A stretch of DNA of 64,000 nucleotides, from the NCBI RefSeq assembly GCF_000445125.1, contig NZ_ATHL01000054.1:49247-113246 (forward strand), given 5' to 3'. The translations under genes were made by a program, and so were the position numbers. The notes under the pieces were generated by a model that saw only the letters and a program-made list of their open reading frames with translations, was not told where the DNA came from and searched no databases. The stretch's first letter is position 1, and the number at the start of each line of letters is the position of its first letter. Positions 39,830-49,285 of the stretch are shown in pieces. Source of the DNA: Novosphingobium lindaniclasticum LE124 (lineage in GTDB: Bacteria > Pseudomonadota > Alphaproteobacteria > Sphingomonadales > Sphingomonadaceae).

Positions 39830-40391
39830 CTATCTCGCTTCCTGCTCGATCTCCCCACCCGAAATGGCGGCGAGTCGGCCGATCTGTACTTCCAGCACGG
39901 CATCCGCGGCAGGAGCGATGCGATCCAGGCCGGAACTGGCGTAACCGCTAGGACGTATTCGGCGACGATCCGCGTACCGCCCCTGTCCGGGTCGAGACGG
40001 AACGTGATCGCTCCCTGCACCGCGTCGGCCTGGACTAGGCCGACGGCACCGCTCATGCGGAGCAGTTTGCCTTTATCTGCGTGGAGACCCGCATATGCTC
40101 CACACCGCCCCGATTCCTGTCCCCATCACCGCTGTGCGAGGGCGATGTTTCGCAGAAGCATCCTCCTCGGCGTGGATCGATGCTCAGATTTGCGACGTCA
40201 CCACAATGACTGTACGCGCCGTCCCACCACGAAGCGGGGGCGACAAGAACATCCCAGGTCTTTTCAGGAGGACCGGGCACCGCCGCGACATAGCGCAACA
40301 CGATGGCCTTGTTCGAAAGTACGGCAACCCGCGCCTGCACGGGCTGCCATGACAAGACGCCTGCCGCCGCGATGACGCTCAGGCGAAGCAA
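39830..40391 (-). pseudogene. SRPBCC (START-like) family protein, broken by two frameshifts
   Basis: Three consecutive reading-frame segments make one protein. Segment 1 has a signal-like start (possible TTG at 40391, LRLSVIAAAGVLS), then KTWDVLVAPASWWDGAYSHC and RNRGGVEHMRV. The frame changes near 40081-40087 into DKGKLLRMSGAVGLVQADAV and FRLDPDRGGTRIVAEYV. It changes again near 39946-39951 into DRIAPAADAVLEVQIGRLAA, ending EIEQEAR and TAG at 39832. Each shift fits a one-base loss or two-base gain. Joined, it resembles an exported SRPBCC/polyketide-cyclase-like protein. It lies between adk and rpsM. Sequencing error is the alternative. Confidence 0.75.
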
Positions 40392-40449
40392 TGCGGCGTT
40401 CTCATCGAACGTCCCTCTAACCGGCGGGGCGAAGACCCCGCCGGCTATG

Positions 40450-41097
40450 TCAGGACTTGAGAATAGCTTCAATCGCGCCGGATACCTGATCCATGTCGGC
40501 CATGCCGTCAACCTTGGCGACGATCCCGCGCGCCTCGTAGATCGGCAGGATCGGCGCCGTCTTGGCGCGATATTCGGCGAGACGCGTGCGGACGGTTTCC
40601 GCATTGTCATCCGGACGACGCTTGAATTCCGTACCGCCGCACTTGTCGCAGACGCCGGCAACCTTGGGCTGCTCGAACGTATCGTGATACCCCTTGCCGC
40701 AGCAAGCGCAGGTAAAGCGGCCGGTGATGCGCTCGACCAGTGCTTCCTCATCGACCTCCAGCTCGATCACATGGTCGAGCTGGCGACCGCGAACACGGAG
40801 GATCTCGTCGAGCGATTCCGCCTGAGCGGCGGTGCGGGGATAGCCGTCGAAGATCGCGCCGACATCCGCACCCATGGCATCGAGCTCATCGCCGATCAGC
40901 GCCGAGACGATCGCATCGGAGACCAGCTCGCCTCGCTCCATCACCGCTTTGGCTTCGAGCCCGGTCGGGGTGCCCGCTTTCACGGCTGCGCGGAGCATGT
41001 CCCCGGTCGAAAGCTGGCGCATGCCGTGCCGCTCGACCAATCGCTGCGCTTGCGTTCCCTTGCCCGCCCCCGGCGGGCCTAACAGGATGATATTCAC
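40450..41097 (-). CDS. adk: Adenylate kinase
   Basis: Interconverts ATP, AMP and ADP. 215 aa (E. coli 214). The P-loop GPPGAGKGTQ is at residues 7-16, the AMP site includes STGDMLRAA, and the lid is the long zinc type with four cysteines (CACCGKGYH and CDKCGG). It follows secY by 32 bases, the usual secY-adk pairing. Confidence 0.98.
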   Translation of the reverse strand: MNIILLGPPGAGKGTQAQRLVERHGMRQLSTGDMLRAAVKAGTPTGLEAKAVMERGELVSDAIVSALIGDELDAMGADVGAIFDGYPRTAAQAESLDEILRVRGRQLDHVIELEVDEEALVERITGRFTCACCGKGYHDTFEQPKVAGVCDKCGGTEFKRRPDDNAETVRTRLAEYRAKTAPILPIYEARGIVAKVDGMADMDQVSGAIEAILKS

Positions 41098-41129
41098 GCC
41101 TTACCCCTCATCTGTCCCTGAACGCGCTG

Positions 41130-42497
41130 TCAGCGCATACGTCCCTTGAGTTTAGCCTTCTTGATCAGGTCGCCGTACTGGTGTGCCAGCAGGTGCGACT
41201 GGATCTGGGTGATCGTGTCCACCGTGACGTTGACGACGATCAGCAGGCTGGTTCCGCCCATGAACAGCAACGGCAGACCGGTCATCGAGAGAAAATACTC
41301 GGGAACGGTGCAGACGATGGTCAAGTAGATCGCGCCGATCACGGTTACGCGGGTCAGCACGTAATCCAGATAGTTCGCGGTATTCTTGCCCGGACGAATG
41401 CCCGGGATGAAACCGCCGTTCTTCTTGAGGTTCTCCGCCGTCTCTTCGGGATTGAAGACGACCGCGGTGTAAAAGAACGAGAAGAAGATGATGCCGCCGG
41501 CATAGAGCAGCATATAGAGCGGCTTGCCGTGGCCCAGGTACTGGTTGAGCGCGACGACGATCTTGCCCCAAGTCGATTCGGGATTCAGCGAATTGCCGGC
41601 AAACTGCGTGATGGTCAGCGGCAGCAAGAGCAGCGAGCTGGCGAAGATCGGTGGGATCACGCCCGCGGTGTTGATCTTCAGCGGCAGGTGGCTGCGATCG
41701 GCCTGCATCATACCGCGCTGGGTAGCGCGTTTCGGATACTGGATCAGCAGACGGCGCTGGGCACGCTCGGCGAAACAGATCATCAGGATCATGGCCACGA
41801 TCAGCACGATCAGCGAGATGATGAGGATCGAACCGGTGTCGCCGGCGCTGTAGGCCTGACCGACGTTGCTGGCGAAAGTGGGCATCTGTGCGACGATACC
41901 CGCCATGATGATCAGCGAAACGCCGTTGCCGATCCCGCGCGAGGTGATCTGCTCACCGAGCCACAGCAGGAACATCGTGCCGCCGACCAGCGAGATGACC
42001 GCGCCGATCCGGAAGACCATGCCCGGGTCGACCACGGCCTGAAGGCCGCTGGATGCGCCGTAAGCTTCAAGGCTCACCGCCAGGAACCAGCCCTGGATAG
42101 CGCAGAGCAGCACGGCGCCATAGCGCGTGTACTGGTTCAGCTTCTTGCGACCAGCCTCGCCTTCCTTCTTCAGCGCCACCAGCGCCGGATGGAGCGACGC
42201 GGCCAGCTGTACGACGATCGAGCTGGTGATGTACGGCATCACACCAAGTGCGATCAGGCTCATGCGCGAAAGCGAGCCGCCCGAGAACGTGTTGAACAGG
42301 TCGAGAATGCCGCCCTGGGTCTTGCTGTAAAGCTGCGAGAGAATCAGCGGGTTGACCCCGGGCAACGGAACGAAGCTCAGGAATCGGAAAACGATCAGCG
42401 CGCCGATCGTGAACCAGATTCGGTTCTTGAGTTCGGTCGCCTTCGAGAAGTTGGCCAGGCTCAGTGTGCTGGCGATATTGTCGGCGCGTGAAGCCAT
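41130..42497 (-). CDS. secY: Protein translocase subunit SecY
   Basis: Central channel of the Sec translocon, 455 aa (E. coli 443), with about ten membrane segments. The start ASTLSLANFSKATELKNRIW, the segment SLIIMAGIVAQMPTF and the cytoplasmic loop FAERAQRRLLIQYPKR are typical. It lies 201 bases after rplO, longer than usual, with a hairpin between. Confidence 0.98.
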   Translation of the reverse strand: MASRADNIASTLSLANFSKATELKNRIWFTIGALIVFRFLSFVPLPGVNPLILSQLYSKTQGGILDLFNTFSGGSLSRMSLIALGVMPYITSSIVVQLAASLHPALVALKKEGEAGRKKLNQYTRYGAVLLCAIQGWFLAVSLEAYGASSGLQAVVDPGMVFRIGAVISLVGGTMFLLWLGEQITSRGIGNGVSLIIMAGIVAQMPTFASNVGQAYSAGDTGSILIISLIVLIVAMILMICFAERAQRRLLIQYPKRATQRGMMQADRSHLPLKINTAGVIPPIFASSLLLLPLTITQFAGNSLNPESTWGKIVVALNQYLGHGKPLYMLLYAGGIIFFSFFYTAVVFNPEETAENLKKNGGFIPGIRPGKNTANYLDYVLTRVTVIGAIYLTIVCTVPEYFLSMTGLPLLFMGGTSLLIVVNVTVDTITQIQSHLLAHQYGDLIKKAKLKGRMR

Positions 42498-42641
42498 GAC
42501 GATTTGTAAAGCCTCGATAGTCGGTTCGGGTCCAGCCTTAGCGACTGCATGAAGGCTTGTCGAACACCGGTTCTGGTCCGCTCATATAGACATTCACGGC
42601 GGGTCTGGAAGGCCCCAGCGCGGCGCAAGTCATAATGAAGA

Positions 42642-42669
42642 GAGGGCGAAGCGCATGGCGCCCGCCCTC
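42642..42669 (-). other. Hairpin between rplO and secY
   Basis: An imperfect stem (GAGGGCG with CGCCCTC, inner GCGC/GCGC) is followed on the minus strand by TCTTCATT?, without a clean T-run; the bases after the stem actually lie at 42641-42633. It may be a weak terminator or processing site in the 201-base rplO-secY gap. Confidence 0.35.
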
Positions 42670-42698
42670 CCCTATGAGCATATCGCGATCGCGATGCC

Positions 42699-43178
42699 TC
42701 AGGCCTCGGCGGCTTCCTTGGCAGGAAGGATAACCGAACCGCCGGCCTTCTCGACAGCGGCCACGGCGCTCTTCGAAGCACCGGCAACGTTAAACTCGAC
42801 CTTTTCGGTCAGTTCGCCCTTGGCGAGGAGGCGCACGCCGTCCTTGCCGCCGCGGGCCAGGCCAGCGGCCTGGAGGACCGCATGATCGACCACGCCCGAG
42901 ATGTCGAGCTTGCCGGATTCGATCGCCTTCTGGATCATGCCCAGGTTCACTTCCGCGTAATCCTTGGCGAACTTCTTGTTCGAGAAGCCGCGCTTCGGCA
43001 GGCGCATGTGAAGCGGCATCTGGCCGCCTTCGAAGCCGTTGATCGAAACGCCCGAGCGTGCCTTGGCACCCTTCTGGCCGCGGCCAGCGGTCTTGCCCTT
43101 GCCCGAGCCGATGCCACGTCCGACGCGGATACGACGGTGACGGGCGCCGGCATTATCGCGGATATCATTCAGTTTCAT
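42699..43178 (-). CDS. rplO: 50S ribosomal protein L15
   Basis: 159 aa (E. coli 144). The ATG at 43178 gives the standard start [16 protein letters not shown]; a GTG at 43253 would add 25 unrelated residues. Family blocks are [20 protein letters not shown] and [19 protein letters not shown]. It has been separated from rpmD by an inserted lipoprotein gene. Confidence 0.97.
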   Translation of the reverse strand: MKLNDIRDNAGARHRRIRVGRGIGSGKGKTAGRGQKGAKARSGVSINGFEGGQMPLHMRLPKRGFSNKKFAKDYAEVNLGMIQKAIESGKLDISGVVDHAVLQAAGLARGGKDGVRLLAKGELTEKVEFNVAGASKSAVAAVEKAGGSVILPAKEAAEA

Positions 43179-43224
43179 AGTCTGCACTCGCTTTCGCTTT
43201 GATCGCGCTAAATGGGAAGGCGGG

Positions 43225-43253
43225 GCCATAGGCGAAGCGGAGGACGTTGTCAC
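43225..43253 (-). promoter_or_regulatory. Candidate promoter for rplO-secY-adk
   Basis: On the minus strand GTGACA (43253-43248, five of six to TTGACA), exactly 17 bases, then TATGGC (43230-43225). It lies in the 110-base gap after the inserted lipoprotein gene, where a new promoter would be needed. The -10 match is weak. Confidence 0.4.
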
Positions 43254-43288
43254 GCCCTAACTCGTCCCTTGCAATCGCCGAGGGCTCG

Positions 43289-44623
43289 TCAGCTTCCGCG
43301 CAGACGGATGACCAGCTTCGCATCGCCCCGGACGGCGCGCCCTTCGGCGTCGCGCGCCGGCTTCCATTGCAGCACGTCCTTACCCAAAGCACAGATGTCC
43401 GCGTCGAACTGAGTCGATACCGTTTTCGGCTCGAAACTGCAGGCCGTGATTTGGCCTTTGGCGTTCAGCGTGAACTTCAACTCGTGGCGCGTCATTGCGT
43501 CCTTGTTGAAAATCTTGCCATACGTTTCCCCTAGCTGCGCCAGTTCGCGATTGAATTCCGCTTTGTTGCCGTCAGGCAGCACGGGATCCTCAGCCAGCGC
43601 GGCGTAATCGTTTTCCGGGACCAGCGCTTTCATCTTCTGCACCATCGCAAGCCAGCCTTGCGCCCGCGCGATCTGCATCGGCGAATCGCGGTCGACCAGC
43701 GCCTGACATTGCGCTCCCGAAGGGCTCGCCTGTTGTGACAGGAGGAAACGCGCAGCGGCTTCACGGCGATAGGCAATGGCCCAGGCAAGCGGGGTCATAC
43801 CGAACAGATCGGGAGAATCGATCGTCGTCGGCCCGTCCAAGGCATCGCCGGTCGCTTCGGCCGCCGGAGTACCGAGAAGCAGCTTGCGAAGGACGGCGAC
43901 ATTCCCTCTCCGCGCAGCATCCGCCAAAGTCGGATTTTCCGGCAACGGCCCGAGATCCGCGTAGCCGTAGATCCGGCCGCTCCTTTTCGGAGCATCCTTG
44001 GATTGCGACTTAGATTGCGCGCTGTCCTTGAGCTTTTTCGTATCGGCCGCGTCATTGTCGTCGCCCTGCTTCGAGGCAGGCCGCGCGCGGCAGACATCCC
44101 TATACGGATAGGCCGGATCGGCAATCAGCGTCTCGTTGAATGTCCGCGCAAAATCCCCCAGCACGTCCTCTGCCCCTTCACCGGCAGCCTCCGTGCCGGT
44201 CGGGCTCGGAGAAGGCGCCGGGGCCGGCGTCGGAATGGCATCATCGCCGAAATAGGTCACGACGCGCGCCATTCGCGGCGACAGACCGCCGCGGAGCACG
44301 CATTCCGCACCGAACTCCAGGGTGTCGATCCCGTCGAGCGTTACCGCCGCCACGAGCCGGAAATCGCCGGAAGCAGCAGCCTTCTTCGCCTCCGCCACGG
44401 CATCCGCCTGTCCGCTTGCCAAGAGCGCCTTCAGCGTCTTGTCGGCCTCGCGATTACGCTCAAGCGTTGCCGGATCAGCGAGCGGGTCGTTGCAGACCGG
44501 CTCTGCAGCTGGGCTCTCCTGGACATAGGTTTCGCCGTTGTCGCTCGGTTCGCTGCCGTCGCACGCGGAGACGGCGAGAGCGGCCAGGCACATGGATGAG
44601 GCCGCGATGGTCCTGCGAAGCAA
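43289..44623 (-). CDS. Ankyrin-type lipoprotein with TonB-like C-terminal domain, inserted in the spc operon
   Basis: 444 aa. The TTG start at 44623 has GGGGG five bases upstream. A lipoprotein signal ends LAVSAC with Cys21. The middle has low-complexity Pro/Ser (about 131-142) and Lys/Ser segments; ankyrin-like repeats lie at about 225-330 (NPTLADAARRGNVAVLRKLL, GMTPLAWAIAYRREAAARFL). The last ~80 residues resemble a TonB C-terminal fold (FTLNAKGQITACSFEP, LQWKPARDAEGRAVRG). It probably sits in the periplasm or at a membrane surface. It lies between rpmD (with its terminator) and rplO, so it is foreign to the usual operon order. Function unknown. Confidence 0.82.
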   Translation of the reverse strand: MLRRTIAASSMCLAALAVSACDGSEPSDNGETYVQESPAAEPVCNDPLADPATLERNREADKTLKALLASGQADAVAEAKKAAASGDFRLVAAVTLDGIDTLEFGAECVLRGGLSPRMARVVTYFGDDAIPTPAPAPSPSPTGTEAAGEGAEDVLGDFARTFNETLIADPAYPYRDVCRARPASKQGDDNDAADTKKLKDSAQSKSQSKDAPKRSGRIYGYADLGPLPENPTLADAARRGNVAVLRKLLLGTPAAEATGDALDGPTTIDSPDLFGMTPLAWAIAYRREAAARFLLSQQASPSGAQCQALVDRDSPMQIARAQGWLAMVQKMKALVPENDYAALAEDPVLPDGNKAEFNRELAQLGETYGKIFNKDAMTRHELKFTLNAKGQITACSFEPKTVSTQFDADICALGKDVLQWKPARDAEGRAVRGDAKLVIRLRGS

Positions 44624-44756
44624 TGTATCCCCCGGGGAAAACCAAATCGAGCCGCGCTTAGCACAGCTTGTATCCGAAAGTGGAGCAGCAGACGCATCAA
44701 CGCACAGATTTTGCGCTGTCCCGATGGTGCACGCTTCTCCCGCGACGTGCCATCAA

Positions 44757-44787
44757 TGAAAAAGGCCCCGGCGTTTCCGCCAGGGCC
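44757..44787 (-). terminator. Intrinsic terminator after rpmD
   Basis: A 10-bp stem (GGCCCCGGCG with CGCCAGGGCC, one G-U wobble in the minus-strand RNA, loop of four) is followed on the minus strand by TTTTTCATT. It starts 32 bases after the rpmD stop, ending the rplN-rpmD part of the spc operon. Confidence 0.85.
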
Positions 44788-44818
44788 CTTCCCGTTTATC
44801 GTGCCTGAAGCAGCTCGA

Positions 44819-44995
44819 TCAGTCGATTACCGCAACCATGTGCGGCAGCTTCGCGATCGCACCACGGACTTCCGGGGTATCTTCGCGCTCGACGACCTTG
44901 TGCATCTTGCCAAGGCCAAGACCGATGAGGATCTTCTTCTGGCTTTCGGGGCGACGGATCGGCGAACCGATCTGCTTGATCTTGATCTTCGCCAT
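44819..44995 (-). CDS. rpmD: 50S ribosomal protein L30
   Basis: 58 aa (E. coli 59): it begins [20 protein letters not shown], continues through [19 protein letters not shown] and ends LPHMVAVID. The gene is short but complete, and lies five bases after rpsE, the standard order. L30 is a small 50S surface protein. Confidence 0.96.
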   Translation of the reverse strand: MAKIKIKQIGSPIRRPESQKKILIGLGLGKMHKVVEREDTPEVRGAIAKLPHMVAVID

Positions 44996-45000
44996 GAGAC

Positions 45001-45714
45001 TTACTCCGCGATGGCTTCGGCAGCGGCTTCAGCCTCTGCCTCGCTGGCGCCACCGCGACCAAGCAGGTCTGCGACCTTCTTGCCACGACGCTGAGCAACC
45101 GACTTCGGCGAAGTCTGGTTGACGAGCGCGTCGAAGGTAGCGCGAATCATGTTGTACGGGTTCGAGGTGCCGACCGACTTGGTCACCACGTCGTGAACAC
45201 CCAGGCTCTCGAACACGGCGCGCATCGGGCCGCCGGCGATGATGCCGGTACCGGCCGGAGCCGAACGGACGTTCACCTTGCCGGCGCCGAAGTGGCCTTT
45301 GCCGTCGTGGTGAAGCGTACGGCCTTCCTTGAGCGCCACGCGGACCATCTTCTTCTTTGCGGAAGCGGTGGCCTTGGTGATCGCCTCGGGAACTTCGCGT
45401 GCCTTGGCATGGCCGAAGCCGACGCGGCCCTTGCCGTCGCCAACGACGACGAGAGCTGCGAAGCCGAAGCGCTTACCGCCCTTGACGGTCTTCGAGACGC
45501 GGTTGATGTGGACGAGCTTCTCGATGAGCTCCTCGCCCTGTTCTTCCTCGTTGTTGCCACGACCGCGACGGTCATCGCGACGGCCACGGCCGCCACGCTC
45601 ACCGCGTTCGCCACGGCCGCGACCACGGCCACGACCTTCACGAGTGTCCTGCGCGTCGCCACCCTGCGGGTGCTCGGCCGCGATCGGCGCTTCGTTGATG
45701 TTTTCGTCAGCCAT
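45001..45714 (-). CDS. rpsE: 30S ribosomal protein S5 with Arg-Gly-rich N-terminal extension
   Basis: 237 aa against 167 in E. coli. The core from about residue 61 is standard: [56 protein letters not shown]. The first 60 residues are an acidic start followed by an Arg/Gly-rich tract (about 26-53), and the C-terminus is Ala/Glu-rich. S5 lines the mRNA entry channel and affects fidelity. Confidence 0.97.
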   Translation of the reverse strand: MADENINEAPIAAEHPQGGDAQDTREGRGRGRGRGERGERGGRGRRDDRRGRGNNEEEQGEELIEKLVHINRVSKTVKGGKRFGFAALVVVGDGKGRVGFGHAKAREVPEAITKATASAKKKMVRVALKEGRTLHHDGKGHFGAGKVNVRSAPAGTGIIAGGPMRAVFESLGVHDVVTKSVGTSNPYNMIRATFDALVNQTSPKSVAQRRGKKVADLLGRGGASEAEAEAAAEAIAE

Positions 45715-45716
45715 GA

Positions 45717-46055
45717 TCAGAACTCCAGCCCGCCTTCACGGGCGGCTTCGGCCAGCGCCTTGACGCGGCCATGGAAGAGGAAACCGCCACGATCGAACAC
45801 GACCGAAGTGATGCCCGCCTTCTTGGCGGCCTCGGCGAGTTCCTTACCAACGCGCACTGCGGCATCGGTATCGGTGCCCTTGGCGCCAAGCGTGTTGGCG
45901 GCAGCCACGGTGTGACCCTGCGCATCGTCGATGATCTGCGCATAGATGTGACGGCCGGTGCGGTGCACCGACAGACGGGGACGACCACCCGAACGGGCCT
46001 TGAGGGCCGTGCGGACGCGCCGGCGACGGCGCTCGAAAAGGGAAAGCTTGGCCAT
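45717..46055 (-). CDS. rplR: 50S ribosomal protein L18
   Basis: 112 aa (E. coli 117). It has [40 protein letters not shown] and [20 protein letters not shown], all L18 blocks for 5S rRNA binding. Its start overlaps the rplF stop by one base, and it ends two bases before rpsE. Confidence 0.97.
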   Translation of the reverse strand: MAKLSLFERRRRRVRTALKARSGGRPRLSVHRTGRHIYAQIIDDAQGHTVAAANTLGAKGTDTDAAVRVGKELAEAAKKAGITSVVFDRGGFLFHGRVKALAEAAREGGLEF

Positions 46056-46588
46056 TACTTCTTCTTCCCTTCCTTGCGGAAGATGAATTCGCCGCGGTAC
46101 TTGATACCCTTGCCCTTGTAGGGTTCGGGCTTGCGCCAGCGACGGATCTCGGCCGCGAGCTGGCCGACCTTCTGCTTGTCGATACCCGAGATTTCGACCG
46201 TGGTGTTATCCGGGGTCTTGATCTCGATGCCTTCCGGCACGGCGATGTCCACGTCATGCGAGTAGCCGAGCTGGAGCTTCAGGTTCTTGCCCTGAGCCGT
46301 CGCGCGGTAACCGACGCCCTTGATTTCGAGGACCTTCGAGAAGCCGTTGGTCACGCCTTCAACCAGGTTCGAAACGAGAGTGCGCTGCATGCCCCAGTGG
46401 CTACGGGCAGCCTTGGTCTGGTTCGCGGGCTGAACGGCGATCGAACCTTCCTCGACCGAGTAGGTCACGAGGTCCGACAGACCCAGCGTCAGAGTGCCCT
46501 TGGGACCCTTCACGCTGAGCACGCCGTTATCGATGGCGGCAGTGACCCCGCCAGGGATCACGACCGGCTTCTTGCCGATGCGGCTCAT
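46055..46588 (-). CDS. rplF: 50S ribosomal protein L6
   Basis: 177 aa, same as E. coli. It starts [20 protein letters not shown], has the [26 protein letters not shown] central block and ends in the L6 signature [16 protein letters not shown]. It lies near the factor-binding site. It overlaps rpsH and rplR by one base each. Confidence 0.97.
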   Translation of the reverse strand: MSRIGKKPVVIPGGVTAAIDNGVLSVKGPKGTLTLGLSDLVTYSVEEGSIAVQPANQTKAARSHWGMQRTLVSNLVEGVTNGFSKVLEIKGVGYRATAQGKNLKLQLGYSHDVDIAVPEGIEIKTPDNTTVEISGIDKQKVGQLAAEIRRWRKPEPYKGKGIKYRGEFIFRKEGKKK

Positions 46589-46983
46589 TAGAACACCTCC
46601 GCCAGCACTTCGCCGCCGACGTTCTGCGAGCGGGCTTCGGCATCCGAGAGCACGCCGCGGGGCGTCGAGACGATGGTGATGCCGAGACCGTTGCGAACCA
46701 CGGGGAGTTCCTTGGAACCCGAGTAGACGCGGCGGCCAGGCTTGGAGACGCGAGCGATGTGCTTGATGGCGGGTTCGCCTTCAAAGTACTTCAGCTCGAT
46801 GCGAAGCTGCGGGTGCGCGCCGGTCGCGTCATCGCTGAAGCCACGGATGTAGCCTTCGCGCTGAAGCACTTCGAGCACGCGAGCACGAAGCTTGGAAGCG
46901 GGCGAAAGGACGGTGTCCTTCTTGGCCTGCTGTCCGTTACGGATGCGGGTGAGCATATCACCCAGGGGATCGGTCAATGCCAT
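46588..46983 (-). CDS. rpsH: 30S ribosomal protein S8
   Basis: 131 aa (E. coli 130). It starts [20 protein letters not shown], and the C-terminal block [20 protein letters not shown] is diagnostic. In E. coli S8 binds the rplE region of the spc mRNA to repress it; whether this holds here is unknown. It lies 12 bases after rpsN. Confidence 0.97.
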   Translation of the reverse strand: MALTDPLGDMLTRIRNGQQAKKDTVLSPASKLRARVLEVLQREGYIRGFSDDATGAHPQLRIELKYFEGEPAIKHIARVSKPGRRVYSGSKELPVVRNGLGITIVSTPRGVLSDAEARSQNVGGEVLAEVF

Positions 46984-46995
46984 TGCTTCTAACCC

Positions 46996-47301
46996 TTACC
47001 AGCTCGACTTGGTCACGCCGGGGATCATGCCCTTGTTGGCAAGATCACGCAGCTCGACGCGGCACAGGCCGAACTTGCGGTAGTAACCGCGCGGACGGCC
47101 GGTCGTGGCGCAGCGGTTGCGAACCCGGGTCGGGTTGCCGTTGCGCGGGATCTCGGCCAGCTTCAGGCGAGCAATGAGACGCTCGGTTTCGTCGAGCGAT
47201 TCATCGTCAGCGACCGCCTTGAGGCGCTCGTACTTGCCTGCATACTTCTTCACGAGCTTCTTGCGACGCTCGTTCTTGTTCACGGAACTCAGTTTCGCCA
47301 T
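46996..47301 (-). CDS. rpsN: 30S ribosomal protein S14 (zinc-free type)
   Basis: 101 aa, the longer form lacking the CxxC pairs of the zinc-binding paralogue. The C-terminus [20 protein letters not shown] is typical. It sits between rplE and rpsH in standard order. Confidence 0.97.
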   Translation of the reverse strand: MAKLSSVNKNERRKKLVKKYAGKYERLKAVADDESLDETERLIARLKLAEIPRNGNPTRVRNRCATTGRPRGYYRKFGLCRVELRDLANKGMIPGVTKSSW

Positions 47302-47327
47302 GGACTTAAGCTCTCTTCCTCAGCGGC

Positions 47328-47909
47328 TCACGCCGCTTCCTTCTGTTCCGACTCTTCAGCCGGGAACGGGAAACCGAACAGACGAAGCAGTTCGCGTGCT
47401 TCCTCGTCGGTCTTCGCAGTGGTGGTGACGATGATGTCCATGCCACGCACCTTCTCGATCTTGTCGTAGCTGATCTCCGGGAAGATGATCTGCTCCTTGA
47501 GACCCATCGCGTAGTTGCCGCGACCGTCGAACGACTTGGGGTTCAGGCCACGGAAGTCGCGGATGCGGGGCATTGCGATGGTCACGAGACGATCGAGGAA
47601 CTCGTACATGCGCTCGCGGCGGAGCGTCACCTTGCAGCCGATCGGCATGCCTTCACGCAGCTTGAACTGCGCGATCGACTTGCGGGCCTTGGTCACGACG
47701 GGCTTCTGGCCGGCGATGGCTTCCATCTCGGCAGCAGCGGTCTGGACCTTCTTCTTGTCCTGGCTCGCTTCGCCGACACCCATGTTGAGCGTGATCTTCT
47801 CGATCTTCGGCACTTCCATCACGTTCTTGTAACCGAACTTCTCGGTCATCGCCTTCGCGATTTCAGCGTCGTACTTCGAGCGCAGACGCGGAGTGTACTT
47901 CTCAGCCAT
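47328..47909 (-). CDS. rplE: 50S ribosomal protein L5
   Basis: 193 aa (E. coli 179). Blocks are [40 protein letters not shown] and [20 protein letters not shown]. It binds 5S rRNA and bridges to S13. The C-terminus has about 14 extra residues ([12 protein letters not shown]). It overlaps rplX by eight bases. Confidence 0.97.
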   Translation of the reverse strand: MAEKYTPRLRSKYDAEIAKAMTEKFGYKNVMEVPKIEKITLNMGVGEASQDKKKVQTAAAEMEAIAGQKPVVTKARKSIAQFKLREGMPIGCKVTLRRERMYEFLDRLVTIAMPRIRDFRGLNPKSFDGRGNYAMGLKEQIIFPEISYDKIEKVRGMDIIVTTTAKTDEEARELLRLFGFPFPAEESEQKEAA

Positions 47910-48219
47910 CGATGGTCTCCCCGGACTTCACGGCCACGCGGACCTTCTTGCCGTCCTTGGTTTCGAAGCGAACGCGGGTCGGCTTGCCATCCTTGTCGGC
48001 AACGGCGATCTTGCTGATCGCCATCGGGGCCGGAACACGCTCAATGCCACCCTGCGGATTCTGCTGGGTCGGCTTGCGGTGCTTGGTAGCAACGTTCACG
48101 CCCTCGACCACGACCTTGGCGTCCTTCGGGAGAACCTGAAGCACGGTGCCGGTGCGGCCCTTGTCCTTGCCGGACAGGACGACGACGGAGTCACCCTTCT
48201 TGATCTTCGCGGCAGCCAT
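47902..48219 (-). CDS. rplX: 50S ribosomal protein L24
   Basis: 105 aa (E. coli 104) from the ATG at 48219; longer in-frame reading upstream belongs to other genes. The KOW motif is visible ([20 protein letters not shown]), with [20 protein letters not shown] behind it. It is an early assembly protein of the 50S. It overlaps rplN by one base. Confidence 0.97.
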   Translation of the reverse strand: MAAAKIKKGDSVVVLSGKDKGRTGTVLQVLPKDAKVVVEGVNVATKHRKPTQQNPQGGIERVPAPMAISKIAVADKDGKPTRVRFETKDGKKVRVAVKSGETIDG

Positions 48220-48587
48220 TACAGCACCTCCGGAGCAAGCGAGATGATCTTCATGAAGCCTCTGCCGCGAAGCTCGCGCACGACGGGGCCAAAGATACGG
48301 GTGCCGATCGGCTCCTCGTTCTTGTTGATGAGCACCGCCGCGTTGCTGTCGAAGCGGATGACGCTGCCGTCGGTACGACGGACGTCCTTGCGAGTACGCA
48401 CGATCACCGCACGGTGAACGTCGCCCTTCTTGACGCGAGCGCGGGGCTGCGCCTCCTTCACCGACACCACGATGATGTCGCCGACGCCTGCGAAACGACG
48501 CTTGGAGCCGCCCAGTACCTTGATGCACTGAACGCGCTTTGCGCCGCTGTTGTCCGCGACGTCGAGATTGGATTGCATCTGGATCAT
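48219..48587 (-). CDS. rplN: 50S ribosomal protein L14
   Basis: 122 aa (E. coli 123). It starts [20 protein letters not shown] and has [20 protein letters not shown] and [21 protein letters not shown]14 forms inter-subunit bridges. It opens the spc part of the cluster after a 203-base gap, matching the S10/spc boundary of E. coli. Confidence 0.98.
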   Translation of the reverse strand: MIQMQSNLDVADNSGAKRVQCIKVLGGSKRRFAGVGDIIVVSVKEAQPRARVKKGDVHRAVIVRTRKDVRRTDGSVIRFDSNAAVLINKNEEPIGTRIFGPVVRELRGRGFMKIISLAPEVL

Positions 48588-48637
48588 CGATCCGAGTCCT
48601 TCTCAACTGGCTTGCCGGAACAAGTCCGGCAGTTCCT

Positions 48638-48663
48638 AAAAAGACAGGCCCACGAGGGGCCCG
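48638..48663 (-). terminator. Attenuator-like terminator hairpin before rplN
   Basis: On the minus strand a 7-bp stem with one wobble (CGGGCCC, loop CTCGT, GGGCCTG) is followed by TCTTTTTAGG. It lies in the 203-base rpsQ-rplN gap, 51 bases upstream of rplN. It may partly stop S10-operon transcripts. A TTGACC box at 48718-48713 could belong to a spc promoter, but no good -10 follows. Confidence 0.5.
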
Positions 48664-48790
48664 AGTCGCCCCGACGGGCGAAGTGCGCGCATTTGACGCA
48701 TTCACCCGTCCAGGTCAACACTCTTGTCTGGCCCTGAGGCCGAGGCAGATCGAACCGGCCATGTCGCCAAGGACATGGCCGGTCCAAATC

Positions 48791-49060
48791 TTATACCTCG
48801 GCTTCGAGCGCCGTACCCTTGCTCGCCTGAAGACGGTCAAGAACCTTCCAGGTCTTGGTCTTCGAGAAGGGCTTCGTCTCCTCGATCCGGACGCGCTCGC
48901 CGGTCTTGAAGGCGTTGTCTTCGTCGTGAGCGTGATACTTCTTCGAGCGGCGGATGATCTTCCCGTAAAGGGGGTGCTTCACCTTGCGCTCGACCAGCAC
49001 AGTCACGGTCTTGTCGGTCTTGTCGGAAACGACGGTCCCGATCAGAATACGCTTGGGCAT
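48791..49060 (-). CDS. rpsQ: 30S ribosomal protein S17
   Basis: 89 aa (E. coli 84). It starts [20 protein letters not shown] and has [20 protein letters not shown] and [18 protein letters not shown]. It is a primary 16S-binding protein and the last gene of the S10 part. Confidence 0.97.
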   Translation of the reverse strand: MPKRILIGTVVSDKTDKTVTVLVERKVKHPLYGKIIRRSKKYHAHDEDNAFKTGERVRIEETKPFSKTKTWKVLDRLQASKGTALEAEV

Positions 49061-49072
49061 CGTGTTTCCTCC

Positions 49073-49273
49073 TTAGGCCTGCGCCGCACGCTCGGCCTGG
49101 AGCGTCTTGATGCGGGCGATGTCACGACGCACCTGCTTGATGCGCGCGGGCGCTTCAAGCTGGCTGGTCGCGGCCTGGAACCGCAGGTTGAACTGCTCGC
49201 GCTTCAGCTCGACGAGGTCAGCGGTGAGCTGGTCGTCGGTCTTGGCGCGAAGGTCTTCGATCTTGTTAGCCAT
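49073..49273 (-). CDS. rpmC: 50S ribosomal protein L29
   Basis: 66 aa (E. coli 63). It has the helical-hairpin pattern [20 protein letters not shown], then [20 protein letters not shown]. It lies near the tunnel exit beside L23. It follows rplP by 12 bases. Confidence 0.97.
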   Translation of the reverse strand: MANKIEDLRAKTDDQLTADLVELKREQFNLRFQAATSQLEAPARIKQVRRDIARIKTLQAERAAQA

Positions 49274-49285
49274 GATTCGACTTCC

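Noticed and set aside
48754..48783. Large perfect hairpin before rplN as a terminator
   Set aside because: No T-run follows on the minus strand.
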